This document shows, in pieces, positions 1 to 7,967 of a stretch of 64,000 bases of DNA. The notes under the pieces were generated by a model. The model was given only the letters and a program-made list of their open reading frames with translations. It made no database searches and had not been told where the DNA came from. Each line of letters starts with the position of its first letter. Position 1 is the first letter of the stretch. Source of the stretch: CAWCTB01 sp963798275 (GTDB taxonomy: Bacteria; Acidobacteriota; Terriglobia; Terriglobales; Acidobacteriaceae). A program made the position numbers and the translations under genes. The stretch lies in contig CAWCTB010000051.1 in assembly GCA_963798275.1 (NCBI GenBank), positions 1-64,000 on the forward strand, read 5' to 3'.

Positions 1-522
1 TGTATTCCGTGGAGCAGCATTCTGTGGGGAGATCGGGCTCAATTACACATCGATGTACTAAGCTGGGTAAGAAAAAGTCTAGTCTCTAGTTGCCTGTGGT
101 CAGAAAGGCAGTTGCCAGGAAGGCGGGATCGTTAGTAAGTAGATGAAAATACAAGCTTTATTTATATACATCCGATTCACAAAAAGCGGTGTGAATATAG
201 CAACATAGCAGAAAGTGTTGCTATCTTTACACATCTACAACAAGATGAATCGCAGCTTTGAATCTTTAAACCAATACTGATCTACACCGGTACACCTTTA
301 CACCAACATAGCAATCCGGTTTTGCAGCGCCAGGCGCTGACATGGCCCGCTGCGGCTGGCGTGGGCCCCGTTCCATCGCGGTGGCTCAGCTGGGAGTCTC
401 CCAATGACAACAACGCAAACAAAGGACTTAGCCGACGATGTTGGAGAGTTGTCATTCCTGTTTCAACCTGCCACGGCAGGTCCGTTGCTCGTAACAGCCT
501 CGCAAGAGCCGCGCCCGAGGGT
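1..522. other. Intergenic region, no gene seen
   Basis: No convincing coding region or RNA gene is visible. The first 320 bases are clearly more AT-rich than the rest of the window. An open frame on the plus strand from about 322 runs antisense through the end of the M20 peptidase gene and has no family resemblance, so I treat it as a shadow. Confidence 0.5.
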
Positions 523-1983
523 CTACTGCTCGCTGGTGAACGCCTTCAGATAGCGATAATAGAAGTCCACGCCACGGTAATACGACGCGACGCCCACGCG
601 CTCGTCCCGGCCGTGGGCCCGGATATCGTCGAGATCGATCGCGACTCCGGAGACGCCATAGGTAGGCAGTCCGGCGGCCTTGGTGTATTTGCCATCGGAG
701 GCGCCGGTTGACATGGCAGGAACGACCGGAATGCCGGGCCACATCTCAGCCGTGACTTTCTGCAAGGGCTGAACGACATCGGGCCGGAGTGGAACTGGGG
801 GCAGCGCTCCGGCGGCAGGAGCGGTTTCGGTTACCTGGCCATCGTCGCTGACATAACGGACAGCGAGTTTGGGATCGTCGAAGAGCTTTACCAGTTGCTC
901 GCGGATTTCTTCCCGGGAGTGTCCGGGAAAGATGCGGCAATTGACATTGGCGACGGCGCGTTGCGGCAGCGCGTTGTTGGCGTGTCCGGCATCGAAGCGC
1001 GTTGCCACGCAGGTGGTCCTCAACAAGGAGTTGAACAGGGGGTTCTGTGACAGGCGATCGATGGCGGCCGGGTCGGGAGGAGTCTTCGTGATGGCCGTCA
1101 TGTCGGCGGCGACTTGTCCGGTCTGGGTTTTGGCGGTCTCGACGAAGAAGGCGCGGGTCACGTCGTTCAGCTCAAAAGGAAAGTGGTAGGCCTGCACCTT
1201 GGTCAACGCGTCGGCCACATGGTAGATGGCATTGTCGGGCGTGGGCAGGGAACTGTGGCCGCCGTGATTGGTCGCTTCGAGCTGATAGTCGGCGTAGAGC
1301 TTCTCGGTGGCTGTGAGTTCCATCAGGACGGGCTTGCCGTGATCGGTATCGACACCCCCGCCGTCAGGATTAAGCACAAACTCGGCATCGATAAGGTCGC
1401 GATGGTCTTTCAGCAGCCAATCGACACCGTTCGACTTGCCGCCTTCTTCATCGGCGGTAAGGGCGAGGATGATGTCGCGGTCGGGCTTGTAGCCTTCCTG
1501 CTGGAAGCGAATGAAGGTGGTGACGAGGATGGCGTCGGCGCTCTTCATGTCTTGCGTGCCGCGGCCGTAAAAGTACCCGCCTTCCTCAATGAACTGGAAG
1601 GGATCTTTGCTCCAGTCGGCGCGGCGGGCTTCGACCACGTCGAGGTGTCCGATGAGAAGGATCGGTTTCTTCGCTCCGGTGCCGTGCAGGCGCGCGACCA
1701 TGTTCTTTTTGCGGTCGTTGGGGCCGAGAACCTGAACGTCACTGGCGGGAAATCCAGCGTCACGCAGCCGCTTGGCCATGGCCTCGGCGGCAGTGGTGAC
1801 GTTGCCCACCGAATCGGTGGTGTTGATCTCAATCAACTGCTGGAAGATGTCGTGGGAGAGTTGCTGGGTGGACGGGTCGATCTGCGCATGGAGCGCAGTG
1901 GCGCTCAACAGTAGGATGCCACAGAGGCAAAGGTCTCCGATTTTCAAAAGAGAAGTCTCCGCAAGGAAGTTAGCACAACGCAA
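523..1983 (-). CDS. Exported M20-family metallopeptidase
   Basis: A 486-residue zinc peptidase of the M20/M25/M40 family, expected to cleave dipeptides or N-acyl amino acids outside the cytoplasm. Residues 1-33 form a signal peptide ending at ALHA-Q. The metal-site signatures are in order: GHLDVV near 112, GTQDMK near 142, TADEEGG near 176 (catalytic Glu followed by the metal-binding Glu), NPDGGG near 206 and AHGRDE near 460. The middle third (NHGGHSSLP and following) is the dimerisation/lid domain. The length fits the family. It is monocistronic; the gene upstream on the same strand encodes an unrelated PAS protein. The exact substrate cannot be read from the sequence. Confidence 0.9.
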   Translation of the reverse strand: MRCANFLAETSLLKIGDLCLCGILLLSATALHAQIDPSTQQLSHDIFQQLIEINTTDSVGNVTTAAEAMAKRLRDAGFPASDVQVLGPNDRKKNMVARLHGTGAKKPILLIGHLDVVEARRADWSKDPFQFIEEGGYFYGRGTQDMKSADAILVTTFIRFQQEGYKPDRDIILALTADEEGGKSNGVDWLLKDHRDLIDAEFVLNPDGGGVDTDHGKPVLMELTATEKLYADYQLEATNHGGHSSLPTPDNAIYHVADALTKVQAYHFPFELNDVTRAFFVETAKTQTGQVAADMTAITKTPPDPAAIDRLSQNPLFNSLLRTTCVATRFDAGHANNALPQRAVANVNCRIFPGHSREEIREQLVKLFDDPKLAVRYVSDDGQVTETAPAAGALPPVPLRPDVVQPLQKVTAEMWPGIPVVPAMSTGASDGKYTKAAGLPTYGVSGVAIDLDDIRAHGRDERVGVASYYRGVDFYYRYLKAFTSEQ

Positions 1984-2022
1984 AAGGGTTAAAGCGAGAC
2001 TACCAAAGCGGCGTGAGATACG

Positions 2023-2634
2023 CTACAGCGCTGCTGAACCCCAGACGCGAGCCGAGCCCTGTGCCGGATAGAAATAGGCGTTGCAGGCAGGGCACAAGTC
2101 GTGGTTGACGGCAGCCGGAGGTTTCAGCACAAACTGTGGAACCCGTTCCCATTGCGAAGGCCAATCGAGACGCTGGGTTTTGCGGCAATGCGCACACATA
2201 GTGACCGAACCGTCAGGGGAGAGGTACAGGGCTTCCTTCGCGGAATTGGGATTCGTTTCCAGGGTGCCGCGGCGCGATGGCACGTAGGAGTTGACCACCA
2301 GCAGGCCGGAGTCGCCAATGGAATGCATGGCCATGTGGAACAGCCGGAATTTGTCAGAGGTGGAGCACTCGTAGTCGAACCCTACCCATTGGCGAGTTCG
2401 CAACGTCAGGAGGTATTTCTCCTGGTAGAAAGGACGCAACCCCTCAGGGATAAACTCGAAGATAAGGTGGCCGCGAACGTCGGCGGTGGAAATGCCAATG
2501 CCCCCGTTAGCCTGGGCGAAACGGTCCCAGGCAGGATTGCAACCCTCGATTCGCAAGTGTTGGTCGAGCACGTAGACGACGTCGTCTTCGTGGTTGAGGA
2601 TGTCGCGTACCCAAGTTGTGATCGGTATCGGCAT
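2023..2634 (-). CDS. Small PAS-domain protein with C-terminal CxxC pairs
   Basis: About 203 residues. The N-terminal part (roughly 15-115) reads as a PAS sensor fold (VVYVLDQHLRIEGCNPAWDRFA, then FIPEGLRPFYQEKY). The C-terminal part holds two CxxC pairs, MCAHCRKT and LCPACNAYF, about 37 residues apart. This resembles the cysteine motif that follows PAS domains in many sensor kinases and cyclase-like proteins (CxxC ... SHGICPxC), but no kinase or GGDEF output domain is attached. I chose the second ATG because a GGAGG lies about 10 bases upstream of it; the first ATG is seven codons earlier. Likely a stand-alone sensor or a partner of a distant effector. The ligand is unknown. Confidence 0.7.
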   Translation of the reverse strand: MPIPITTWVRDILNHEDDVVYVLDQHLRIEGCNPAWDRFAQANGGIGISTADVRGHLIFEFIPEGLRPFYQEKYLLTLRTRQWVGFDYECSTSDKFRLFHMAMHSIGDSGLLVVNSYVPSRRGTLETNPNSAKEALYLSPDGSVTMCAHCRKTQRLDWPSQWERVPQFVLKPPAAVNHDLCPACNAYFYPAQGSARVWGSAAL

Positions 2635-2787
2635 GGGGCGGCAACCTCCGGTCACATCTTCACTATAATGCGTTTTGTACCGACCAACTTAGCGTCGTGA
2701 TGCAGGTTCCGCGCGAGAACGTCAAAATGGGACAAATGCACCAGCGGCTCGATTACTGGTTCGCCGGCACATTACAATGCGAGTGCC

Positions 2788-3360
2788 ATGCCATCATTGC
2801 CTCGCGCCGTTTCCTGCAAAGCCACCGCTGCCGTTGTCGTCCTGATCTGCTCATTGTGCGCCGCGCTTGCGGAGGAACCCGTGAAGCCCAAATCGGTGGA
2901 GGAAAAAGCCTTTGAGGTGATCGGCATTGACGCCCGCACCAACAACGGGAAGGAATCTGCCGAGGGCGGGATGATCCCGCAAATGTGGCAGAGGTTTTAC
3001 ATGGAAGGGACCATCGACCGGATTCCGGAAAAAATTGATGGTGGAATCGTGGCCGTCTACACCGACTACGAAAGCGACGCGAATGGCAATTACACCTACA
3101 TTCTGGGGGCGAAGGTAAAGCCAGGAACTTCGCCCCCAGCGGGCATGATTTCCAAGCAGATTCCGGGTGGCAAGTTTGAAGAGTTTACCTCCGAACAGGG
3201 GGCGCTGCCGCTGGTGGTGCCCAAGGTGTGGCGCCACATCTACGAATACTTCACGGCGCCAGGCGCTCCCGCCCGATCTTTCAAAGCCGACTACGAGCTT
3301 TACGACGCGGCGCTCGATCCTAACAATGCCTCGACCAAGGTGTACGTCGGGGTGAAGTAA
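2788..3360 (+). CDS. Exported GyrI-like (effector-binding) domain protein
   Basis: A 190-residue protein with a hydrophobic N-terminal segment (residues 10-28, ending CAALA-E) that looks like a signal peptide. The rest (FEVIGIDARTNN, IPQMWQRFYMEG, GIVAVYTDYESDANGNYTYILG, WRHIYEYF) matches the GyrI-like/Cass2-type small-molecule-binding fold usually found attached to AraC or MerR regulators or free in the cytoplasm. It is divergent from the PAS gene and convergent with the M28 peptidase gene. Family assignment is by motif recognition. The role of an exported member is unclear; ligand sequestration outside the cytoplasm is a guess. Confidence 0.7.
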   Translation: MPSLPRAVSCKATAAVVVLICSLCAALAEEPVKPKSVEEKAFEVIGIDARTNNGKESAEGGMIPQMWQRFYMEGTIDRIPEKIDGGIVAVYTDYESDANGNYTYILGAKVKPGTSPPAGMISKQIPGGKFEEFTSEQGALPLVVPKVWRHIYEYFTAPGAPARSFKADYELYDAALDPNNASTKVYVGVK

Positions 3361-3376
3361 GTCATCCGGCCCAGAA

Positions 3377-3561
3377 GGCTGCGGAAAAACGCGTGGGAAG
3401 GCGATGAGCTGCAGATTCCTTGGGGGCTGAAGCCCCTCGGAAAGACAAGAATAAAGGACTAGACGCTGGCCTGAAGGCCAGCTCTACCCGATCAGGGCAT
3501 TTTTCCGCAGCCTGTAAACCCGTGCCCCTTCCCATCGTAATTGCACGAGTTTTCCGCAGCC
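3377..3561. repeat. Composite repeat element bounded by inverted 13-mers
   Basis: GGCTGCGGAAAAA at 3377-3389 recurs inverted as TTTTTCCGCAGCC at 3500-3512, and a third shorter copy TTTTCCGCAGCC lies at 3550-3561, directly after the stop codon of the M28 gene. Between the first two copies are two stem-loops with TGAA loops: GGGGC-TGAA-GCCCC at 3423-3436 and GCTGGCC-TGAA-GGCCAGC at 3465-3482. The element fills the gap between two convergent stop codons. It may act as a bidirectional terminator or be a small non-autonomous mobile repeat. Confidence 0.7.
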
Positions 3562-3563
3562 TG

Positions 3564-4568
3564 CTAGAAGTGGGCGTTGAGCAGGCGGACGGTTTCCAGC
3601 ACCACGTCACCGGAGATGGCCAGGGACTGCGGGCTGAGCTTGTCGATGGTGTCGTCGGGCGTGTGGTGGTAGGCGTTGTTGTAGCCATAGTCGAGATCGA
3701 TGATGTCGACCACCGGCACACCGATGCGAGCAAAGGGTAGGTGGTCGTCCTCAATCGCGCCTTCCATACGGTAGAAGTGCGATTGATATCCCAGGTTGCT
3801 GGCGGCTTTGTAGACGAGATCGCTCAGCCAGGGCGTTGAATTCGTAACGCGCTGTATGTCGAGGTCGGCGTCGCCGAGCATGTCGACCAGGAGAAACGCC
3901 TTGATCTTTTTCGCGGTTCCGTCCTCCTGCCATTTCTTCGCCAATTGACGTGTGCCGTAGAGGCTGTCCGAATCGCTCCACTTCACGAACGCTTCTTCGC
4001 CGTCGGTCCAGACCAACCAAACGCTGTAACCGGCGAGCGGCTTGCCGCGGAAGCGGTCAGCGAAAGCGAGCAGCAATGCGGTCGAAGAACCTCCGTCGTT
4101 GGCGCCGACATAGCTTTTGGGCAGCGGATAGTTGGTGTCGTAGTGGCCGGCGATGACGATGATGCCGTCTTTCTTACCGGGAAACTTGGCGATGATGTTG
4201 TCCATCGGGAATGCGCCGACAGGGGTTTGTGCGATGAAGGTGTCGTCTTCGACGTCGTCGCCCTTGAGCTTGCTGTGGATGTACTGCTCGAGCTTGGCGT
4301 GGCCGGGGCTGCCTACCGGACGCGAGCCGATGGCCACGATGTCTTTCACATACTGCATGACGTGGTTGCCGTCGAGATTGGGCTGCGCGCTCGCCGCAGG
4401 AACGTCGTTGATGGCTGCGACTTTGTTGACCAGCGCGTCGGAAGCGCCTGCCGCCGCGGGCTGCGGTTCGTTGGCACTGGCCGTGGCGGGAGCGGTGTTT
4501 TGTTTTGTGCAGCCGAGTAACGCAGTAAGGGTAATAACGCAAGAGAGAAGGATCGAGCGGGCAGTCAT
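3564..4568 (-). CDS. M28-family lipoprotein, glutaminyl-peptide cyclotransferase-like
   Basis: 334 residues. The start has a lipoprotein signal (LTALLGC, Cys20). The M28 zinc site is visible: AGHYDTN (first His/Asp), GANDGGSS (bridging Asp), TDGEEAF (catalytic Glu pair), LVDMLGDADLDI (Asp) and HHTPDDT (last His). The spacing and the DGEEAF and DDHLPF segments are closer to glutaminyl cyclases, which turn N-terminal Gln into pyroglutamate, than to aminopeptidases of the same fold. That sub-assignment is inference. It is monocistronic, probably anchored in the outer or inner membrane facing the periplasm. Confidence 0.85.
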   Translation of the reverse strand: MTARSILLSCVITLTALLGCTKQNTAPATASANEPQPAAAGASDALVNKVAAINDVPAASAQPNLDGNHVMQYVKDIVAIGSRPVGSPGHAKLEQYIHSKLKGDDVEDDTFIAQTPVGAFPMDNIIAKFPGKKDGIIVIAGHYDTNYPLPKSYVGANDGGSSTALLLAFADRFRGKPLAGYSVWLVWTDGEEAFVKWSDSDSLYGTRQLAKKWQEDGTAKKIKAFLLVDMLGDADLDIQRVTNSTPWLSDLVYKAASNLGYQSHFYRMEGAIEDDHLPFARIGVPVVDIIDLDYGYNNAYHHTPDDTIDKLSPQSLAISGDVVLETVRLLNAHF

Positions 4569-5090
4569 CTAAGGGATATTGTAAACGTGACGCTCACTAC
4601 CAGAGGCGCACGCAGCCCAGAATTAAGAGCTCGCAGTGGGTGGTTGGCCCAATGAGTTGTAGCCCTTTCATGCGGGGCCATACACTCGCAGTACCGGAAA
4701 GGAGAACGCGAGCTGACAGGTCAGCCGCCCATCAGCATCCGTAACGCCTGAAAAAGCAATCGGCCGCCCCGAAGAACGACCGATGCGTCTCGGGGCTGAA
4801 GCCCCTTGAATCTATTTAGCCCTTGCTAGGGATTCTCTGCATCAAGTCGCGGCGAAGTCCCTCAGCGGCTGAAGCCGCGGTGATTTTGGGACATTTACGG
4901 ACGGCCTAAAGGCCGTCCCCTTCGAAACCAGACTTGATCAGACCATCCCTAACGCTGGCCTGAAGGCCAGCTCTACCAACCCAAACGTGGCGCTGAAGCC
5001 CCTCGAATCTATTTAGCCCTTGCTAACGCTGGCCTGAAGGCCAGCTCGACCAACCCAAACGTGGCGCTGAAGCGCCGCTCCACCCAAGTT
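4569..5090. other. Intergenic region filled with hairpin repeats
   Basis: 522 bases between the start of the M28 gene and the end of yebC. No reading frame with family resemblance is present. The right half (4792-5076) is a cluster of short stem-loops described separately. The left part (4569-4790) shows nothing recognisable beyond the upstream region expected to carry the M28 gene promoter. Confidence 0.6.
4792..5076. repeat. Cluster of TGAA-loop hairpin repeats with tandem duplication
   Basis: Six perfect and one imperfect stem-loop in 285 bases. GGGGC-TGAA-GCCCC at 4792-4805, GCGGC-TGAA-GCCGC at 4865-4878, GGACGGCC-TAAA-GGCCGTCC at 4899-4918, GCTGGCC-TGAA-GGCCAGC at 4954-4971 and again at 5028-5045, an imperfect GGCGC-TGAA-GCCCC at 4989-5002, and GGCGC-TGAA-GCGCC at 5063-5076. 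A unit beginning AACGCTGGCCTGAAGG occurs twice, 74 bases apart, and the phrase CTATTTAGCCCTTGCT occurs at about 4812 and 5010, so part of the cluster arose by duplication. Copies of two of these hairpins also occur at 3423 and 3465. Confidence 0.85.
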
Positions 5091-5837
5091 CTATCCCGCG
5101 ACCTCTTCCAGTTGCTTCTGGTCGATATCGAAGTTGGAGTAGACATGCTGCACGTCGTCGGAATCTTCCAGGGCTTCGAGCAGGCGGATCATGGTGTTGG
5201 CCTGCTGGCCTTCGAGCTTGGTGTAGGTCTGAGGGATCATGCCGATTTCGGCCACGTCGGGCTTGATGCCCGCCTTCTGCACGGCTTCGAGCACGGTCTC
5301 GTAGGCGGAGGGATCGGTAAGGATCTCCCAGCTATCGCCATCGTCCTTCAGGTCGTCGGCGCCGGCTTCGAGGACGATGTTCATCAGGTCGTCTTCTTTG
5401 GCGGCCGATTTAGGAATGACGATGTCACCCTTCTTGTGGAACATCCAGGCGACCGAGCCGGCTTCACCCATGTTACCGCCGTTTTTGGAGAAGGCGTGGC
5501 GGAGTTCGCTGACGGTGCGGTTGCGGTTGTCGGTGGAGACTTCGACGAGGATGGCCACGCCGCCCGGGCCGTAGCCCTCGAAGGTGATCTCTTCGTACGA
5601 AACGCCGGGCAGCTCGCCGGTGCCGCGCTGAATGGCGCGCTTGATGTTGTCAGCAGGCATGTTCTCGGCCTTGGCTGCCGCAACCGCGCCACGCAGGCGG
5701 GGGTTTTTCTCGATGTCGCCGCCGCTCTTGGCCGCCATGGTTATTTCCTTGATCAGGCGGGTGAAGATCTTGCCGCGCTTGGCGTCGAGTGCGCCCTTTT
5801 TGTGCTTGATGGTGGCCCATTTGGAATGGCCTGACAT
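5091..5837 (-). CDS. yebC: YebC/PmpR-family regulator or translation factor
   Basis: 248 residues, the usual family length. The N-terminus MSGHSKWATIKHKKGALDAKRG is the family signature, followed by RLIKEITMAAKSGG and NPRLRGAVAAAKAENMPADNIKRAIQRG. The acidic central region (EEITFEGYGPGGVAILVEVSTDNRNRT) and the C-terminal ALEDSDDVQHVYSNFDI are also typical. A GAGG sits 8 bases before the ATG. Family members have been described as transcription regulators and, more recently, as helping ribosomes through proline stretches. In many genomes yebC is next to ruvC; here it is flanked by repeats and a VOC gene. Confidence 0.95.
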   Translation of the reverse strand: MSGHSKWATIKHKKGALDAKRGKIFTRLIKEITMAAKSGGDIEKNPRLRGAVAAAKAENMPADNIKRAIQRGTGELPGVSYEEITFEGYGPGGVAILVEVSTDNRNRTVSELRHAFSKNGGNMGEAGSVAWMFHKKGDIVIPKSAAKEDDLMNIVLEAGADDLKDDGDSWEILTDPSAYETVLEAVQKAGIKPDVAEIGMIPQTYTKLEGQQANTMIRLLEALEDSDDVQHVYSNFDIDQKQLEEVAG

Positions 5838-6152
5838 AAAGAAACCTCGTCAGCGTGATGAGTACAGGATGCCCGGTTCGCCGCCTTCTCGGGCGCAAGA
5901 ATACGTCCGCTTGAGGAGCGACGGACCTTGCAGGGCAAACACGGATTATAGCATTGAGGTGTCTGGGCTTGGAGTGGGGGTAGGGGCAGTAAACGCGACC
6001 GCTTTCCGGATTTGTCGCTCGAGCGCCCGATTCATGGACGCGAGGAATCTGCTGTTCGCGGACAAGCCGAGAAGCAGATCCCTCGCGCCGCTGGCGATGA
6101 CAAATCGCGAGACTTGGTGCCGAACGCGACTACCTCCGGAGCGCACGTGACC
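5838..6152. other. Intergenic region upstream of yebC
   Basis: About 315 bases between the yebC start and the end of the VOC gene. It contains the phrase GCAGATCCCTCGCGCCGCTG followed by GCGATGACAA at about 6074-6103, which resembles a dispersed intergenic phrase common in high-GC soil bacteria. No gene or RNA is recognised. Confidence 0.4.
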
Positions 6153-6587
6153 TTAGTGTGCGCCGGCCTTCATGCGCCGCTCGATCTCCTCGGCCGACAC
6201 GTCTTCGATGTGCGTGCCGATCCACCAGTAGTTGCCCTGGGAATCCTCGACGCCGGCGCTGCGGTCGCCGTAGTCGTGGTTGGTCGGCTCCTGTATGGAC
6301 TTACCGCCAGCGGCAAGGGCCTGCCGGTAAAGGGCATCGCAGTCGGGGACATACAGGTAAAAGTTCATGGGGCGCGCCTTCCATTGCTCGCGGGCCTGGC
6401 CGACCATGATCATGGAATTGCCGATGCGCATCTCGGCATGGCGGACGCTGCCGTCGTCGCCGCGCATGGCGAACGTCAGTTCGCCGGCAAGAGCGTTCTT
6501 CACGAATTCGATTTGCTGATCGGCGTTAGCCACCGTCAGATAGGGCGTCACGGTGTGGTAGCCATCGGGAATGTATTTCACTGCCAT
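6153..6587 (-). CDS. VOC/PhnB-like protein
   Basis: 144 residues of the vicinal-oxygen-chelate fold, PhnB/glyoxalase-like branch. The start MAVKYIPDGYHTVTPYLTV and the central HAEMRIGNSMIMVG and VEDSQGNYWWIGTHIEDV are characteristic; the C-terminal VSAEEIERRM tail is usual for this subgroup. A GAGGAG lies upstream of the ATG. These proteins range from fosfomycin- or bleomycin-binding proteins to enzymes of unknown reaction, so no substrate is claimed. It is on the same strand as the AraC and VOC pair upstream but about 95 bases apart. Confidence 0.85.
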   Translation of the reverse strand: MAVKYIPDGYHTVTPYLTVANADQQIEFVKNALAGELTFAMRGDDGSVRHAEMRIGNSMIMVGQAREQWKARPMNFYLYVPDCDALYRQALAAGGKSIQEPTNHDYGDRSAGVEDSQGNYWWIGTHIEDVSAEEIERRMKAGAH

Positions 6588-6681
6588 GGGTGCTCTCCTC
6601 TGCGTTTGATTCGATCCGGGGGGCCGGATTTGTCACCTAGTGTGACCCATTCGCGGAGCGTACGTATTGTAAAAATCTGAC

Positions 6682-7503
6682 CTAAGCCGCCAGCGGCACG
6701 TGGTTCAAGTGGGGCGTCCGGTAAAGCAGGTAGGTTTCCGGGGTCAGGGCGGAAAACTGCTTGAAGTCGTGCACGAAGTGGGCCTGATCGTAGTAGCCGC
6801 AGCAGAGCGCGGTGTCGGCCCAGTCGATCTCCCGGCGGGTGGCGATGGTCTGCACTACTCGATGAAAGCGTCGCACCCGCGAGAACAGCTTGGGCGTCAG
6901 GCCTACCTCGGTGGTGAACAATTCAATGAAGTGGCGCTGGCTGAAGCCCACGCGATCGACCACGGAGGCGACCGTCGTGGATGCCGGGTCGCGCTCAAAC
7001 TGCGAGAGCGCGAATTGCACCGCGGGGTGACGCTGCAAAGGCGCGGCGACTCGCCGAAGCAGCCATTGTTCGAGGATCTGGAATTTGCGCTTGGGTGCGG
7101 GCGTGGCCAGCAGACGCTCGCGGACCTCGCGCACCGTGCTGCCGAAAACGTCGTCGAGCGAGATGCACTGTTGCGCCAACTCATCCGCCGGCATGCCGAG
7201 AAATGGGAAGGCCCCTCCAGCCTTGAATTGGACACCGATCGTAGAGACCATATTCCGGGTATCGACCACGAACGAACTTGAGCGTGCACCCGAGATGACC
7301 TGGCCGCGTCGGCTTTCGTGCCTCGCTGGATTGTCGGAGCCGAACAAGCCAATGCGGTCTTCGCGCAGATTGAAGACCAGGGTCATGCTGCCATCGGGCA
7401 ACATACGCTCTTTGGCATGGGGCTGGATATAGCCATCCCAGAACCAGAATTGGTCGATGAAGTCCGACAGGGGCGGTTGCGGTTTGTAGTGCGAGGCGAT
7501 CAT
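6682..7503 (-). CDS. AraC-family transcription regulator
   Basis: 273 residues. The C-terminal third (about 170-260) carries two helix-turn-helix motifs typical of AraC/XylS: VASVVDRVGFSQRHFIELFT and ALCCGYYDQAHFVHDFKQFS. The N-terminal part (FIDQFWFWDGYIQPHAKERMLPDG) matches the sensor domain often found in acidobacterial AraC proteins. The start codon overlaps the stop of the upstream VOC gene by four bases (ATGA), so the two are translationally coupled, and the VOC protein may share the inducer or its metabolism. The ligand is unknown. Confidence 0.9.
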   Translation of the reverse strand: MIASHYKPQPPLSDFIDQFWFWDGYIQPHAKERMLPDGSMTLVFNLREDRIGLFGSDNPARHESRRGQVISGARSSSFVVDTRNMVSTIGVQFKAGGAFPFLGMPADELAQQCISLDDVFGSTVREVRERLLATPAPKRKFQILEQWLLRRVAAPLQRHPAVQFALSQFERDPASTTVASVVDRVGFSQRHFIELFTTEVGLTPKLFSRVRRFHRVVQTIATRREIDWADTALCCGYYDQAHFVHDFKQFSALTPETYLLYRTPHLNHVPLAA

Positions 7504-7853
7504 TCTGCCTTAGGGGGATCCTGATACAGTCCTACGATGTTGCCTTCCGGGTCGGCGAACCAGGAAAACTGGCCGCCGGGAAGCGGAACCACCGGGAGCA
7601 GGGCCTTGCCGCCTAAGGCGACGGCTTTGTCGAGGGACGTCTGCACGTCGTCCACCCGAACGTAAAAAGTGACGTAGTTGTGGGGTTCGTGCCCGAGCGC
7701 ATTGATGTGGCCGCCGACGTCGGTGCCAGTCCGAATCTTGGCGGAAGGGCCGTCATCTTCGATCGTCCAGCCGTCGAACAGCTTGGAGTAAAACTCGACG
7801 CTGCGGGCACGGTCGCGGCAGCCAATTTCGAAATGAACGATGGGATTTCCCAT
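7500..7853 (-). CDS. VOC-family protein coupled to AraC regulator
   Basis: 117 residues with the VOC fold: VHFEIGCRDRARSVEFYSKLF at the start, YVTFYVRVDDVQTSLDKAVALGG in the middle and FSWFADPEGNIVGLYQ at the end. An open frame continues far upstream (to about 8336), but the fold begins at MGNPIVHF, so I place the start at 7853. It overlaps the AraC gene by ATGA and lies just upstream of it. Resembles small glyoxalase/bleomycin-resistance-like proteins; the reaction is unknown. Confidence 0.88.
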   Translation of the reverse strand: MGNPIVHFEIGCRDRARSVEFYSKLFDGWTIEDDGPSAKIRTGTDVGGHINALGHEPHNYVTFYVRVDDVQTSLDKAVALGGKALLPVVPLPGGQFSWFADPEGNIVGLYQDPPKAE

Positions 7854-7967
7854 GGCACCATCCTCGGCAAATATGCGGTGCATTGTACCGCAGGTGAATG
7901 TGGGCCGCAGTTGATTTCCCGCGCCCAAGAGGGCAGACTTTGGACATCGCCCGTTCACAGAGGATTC

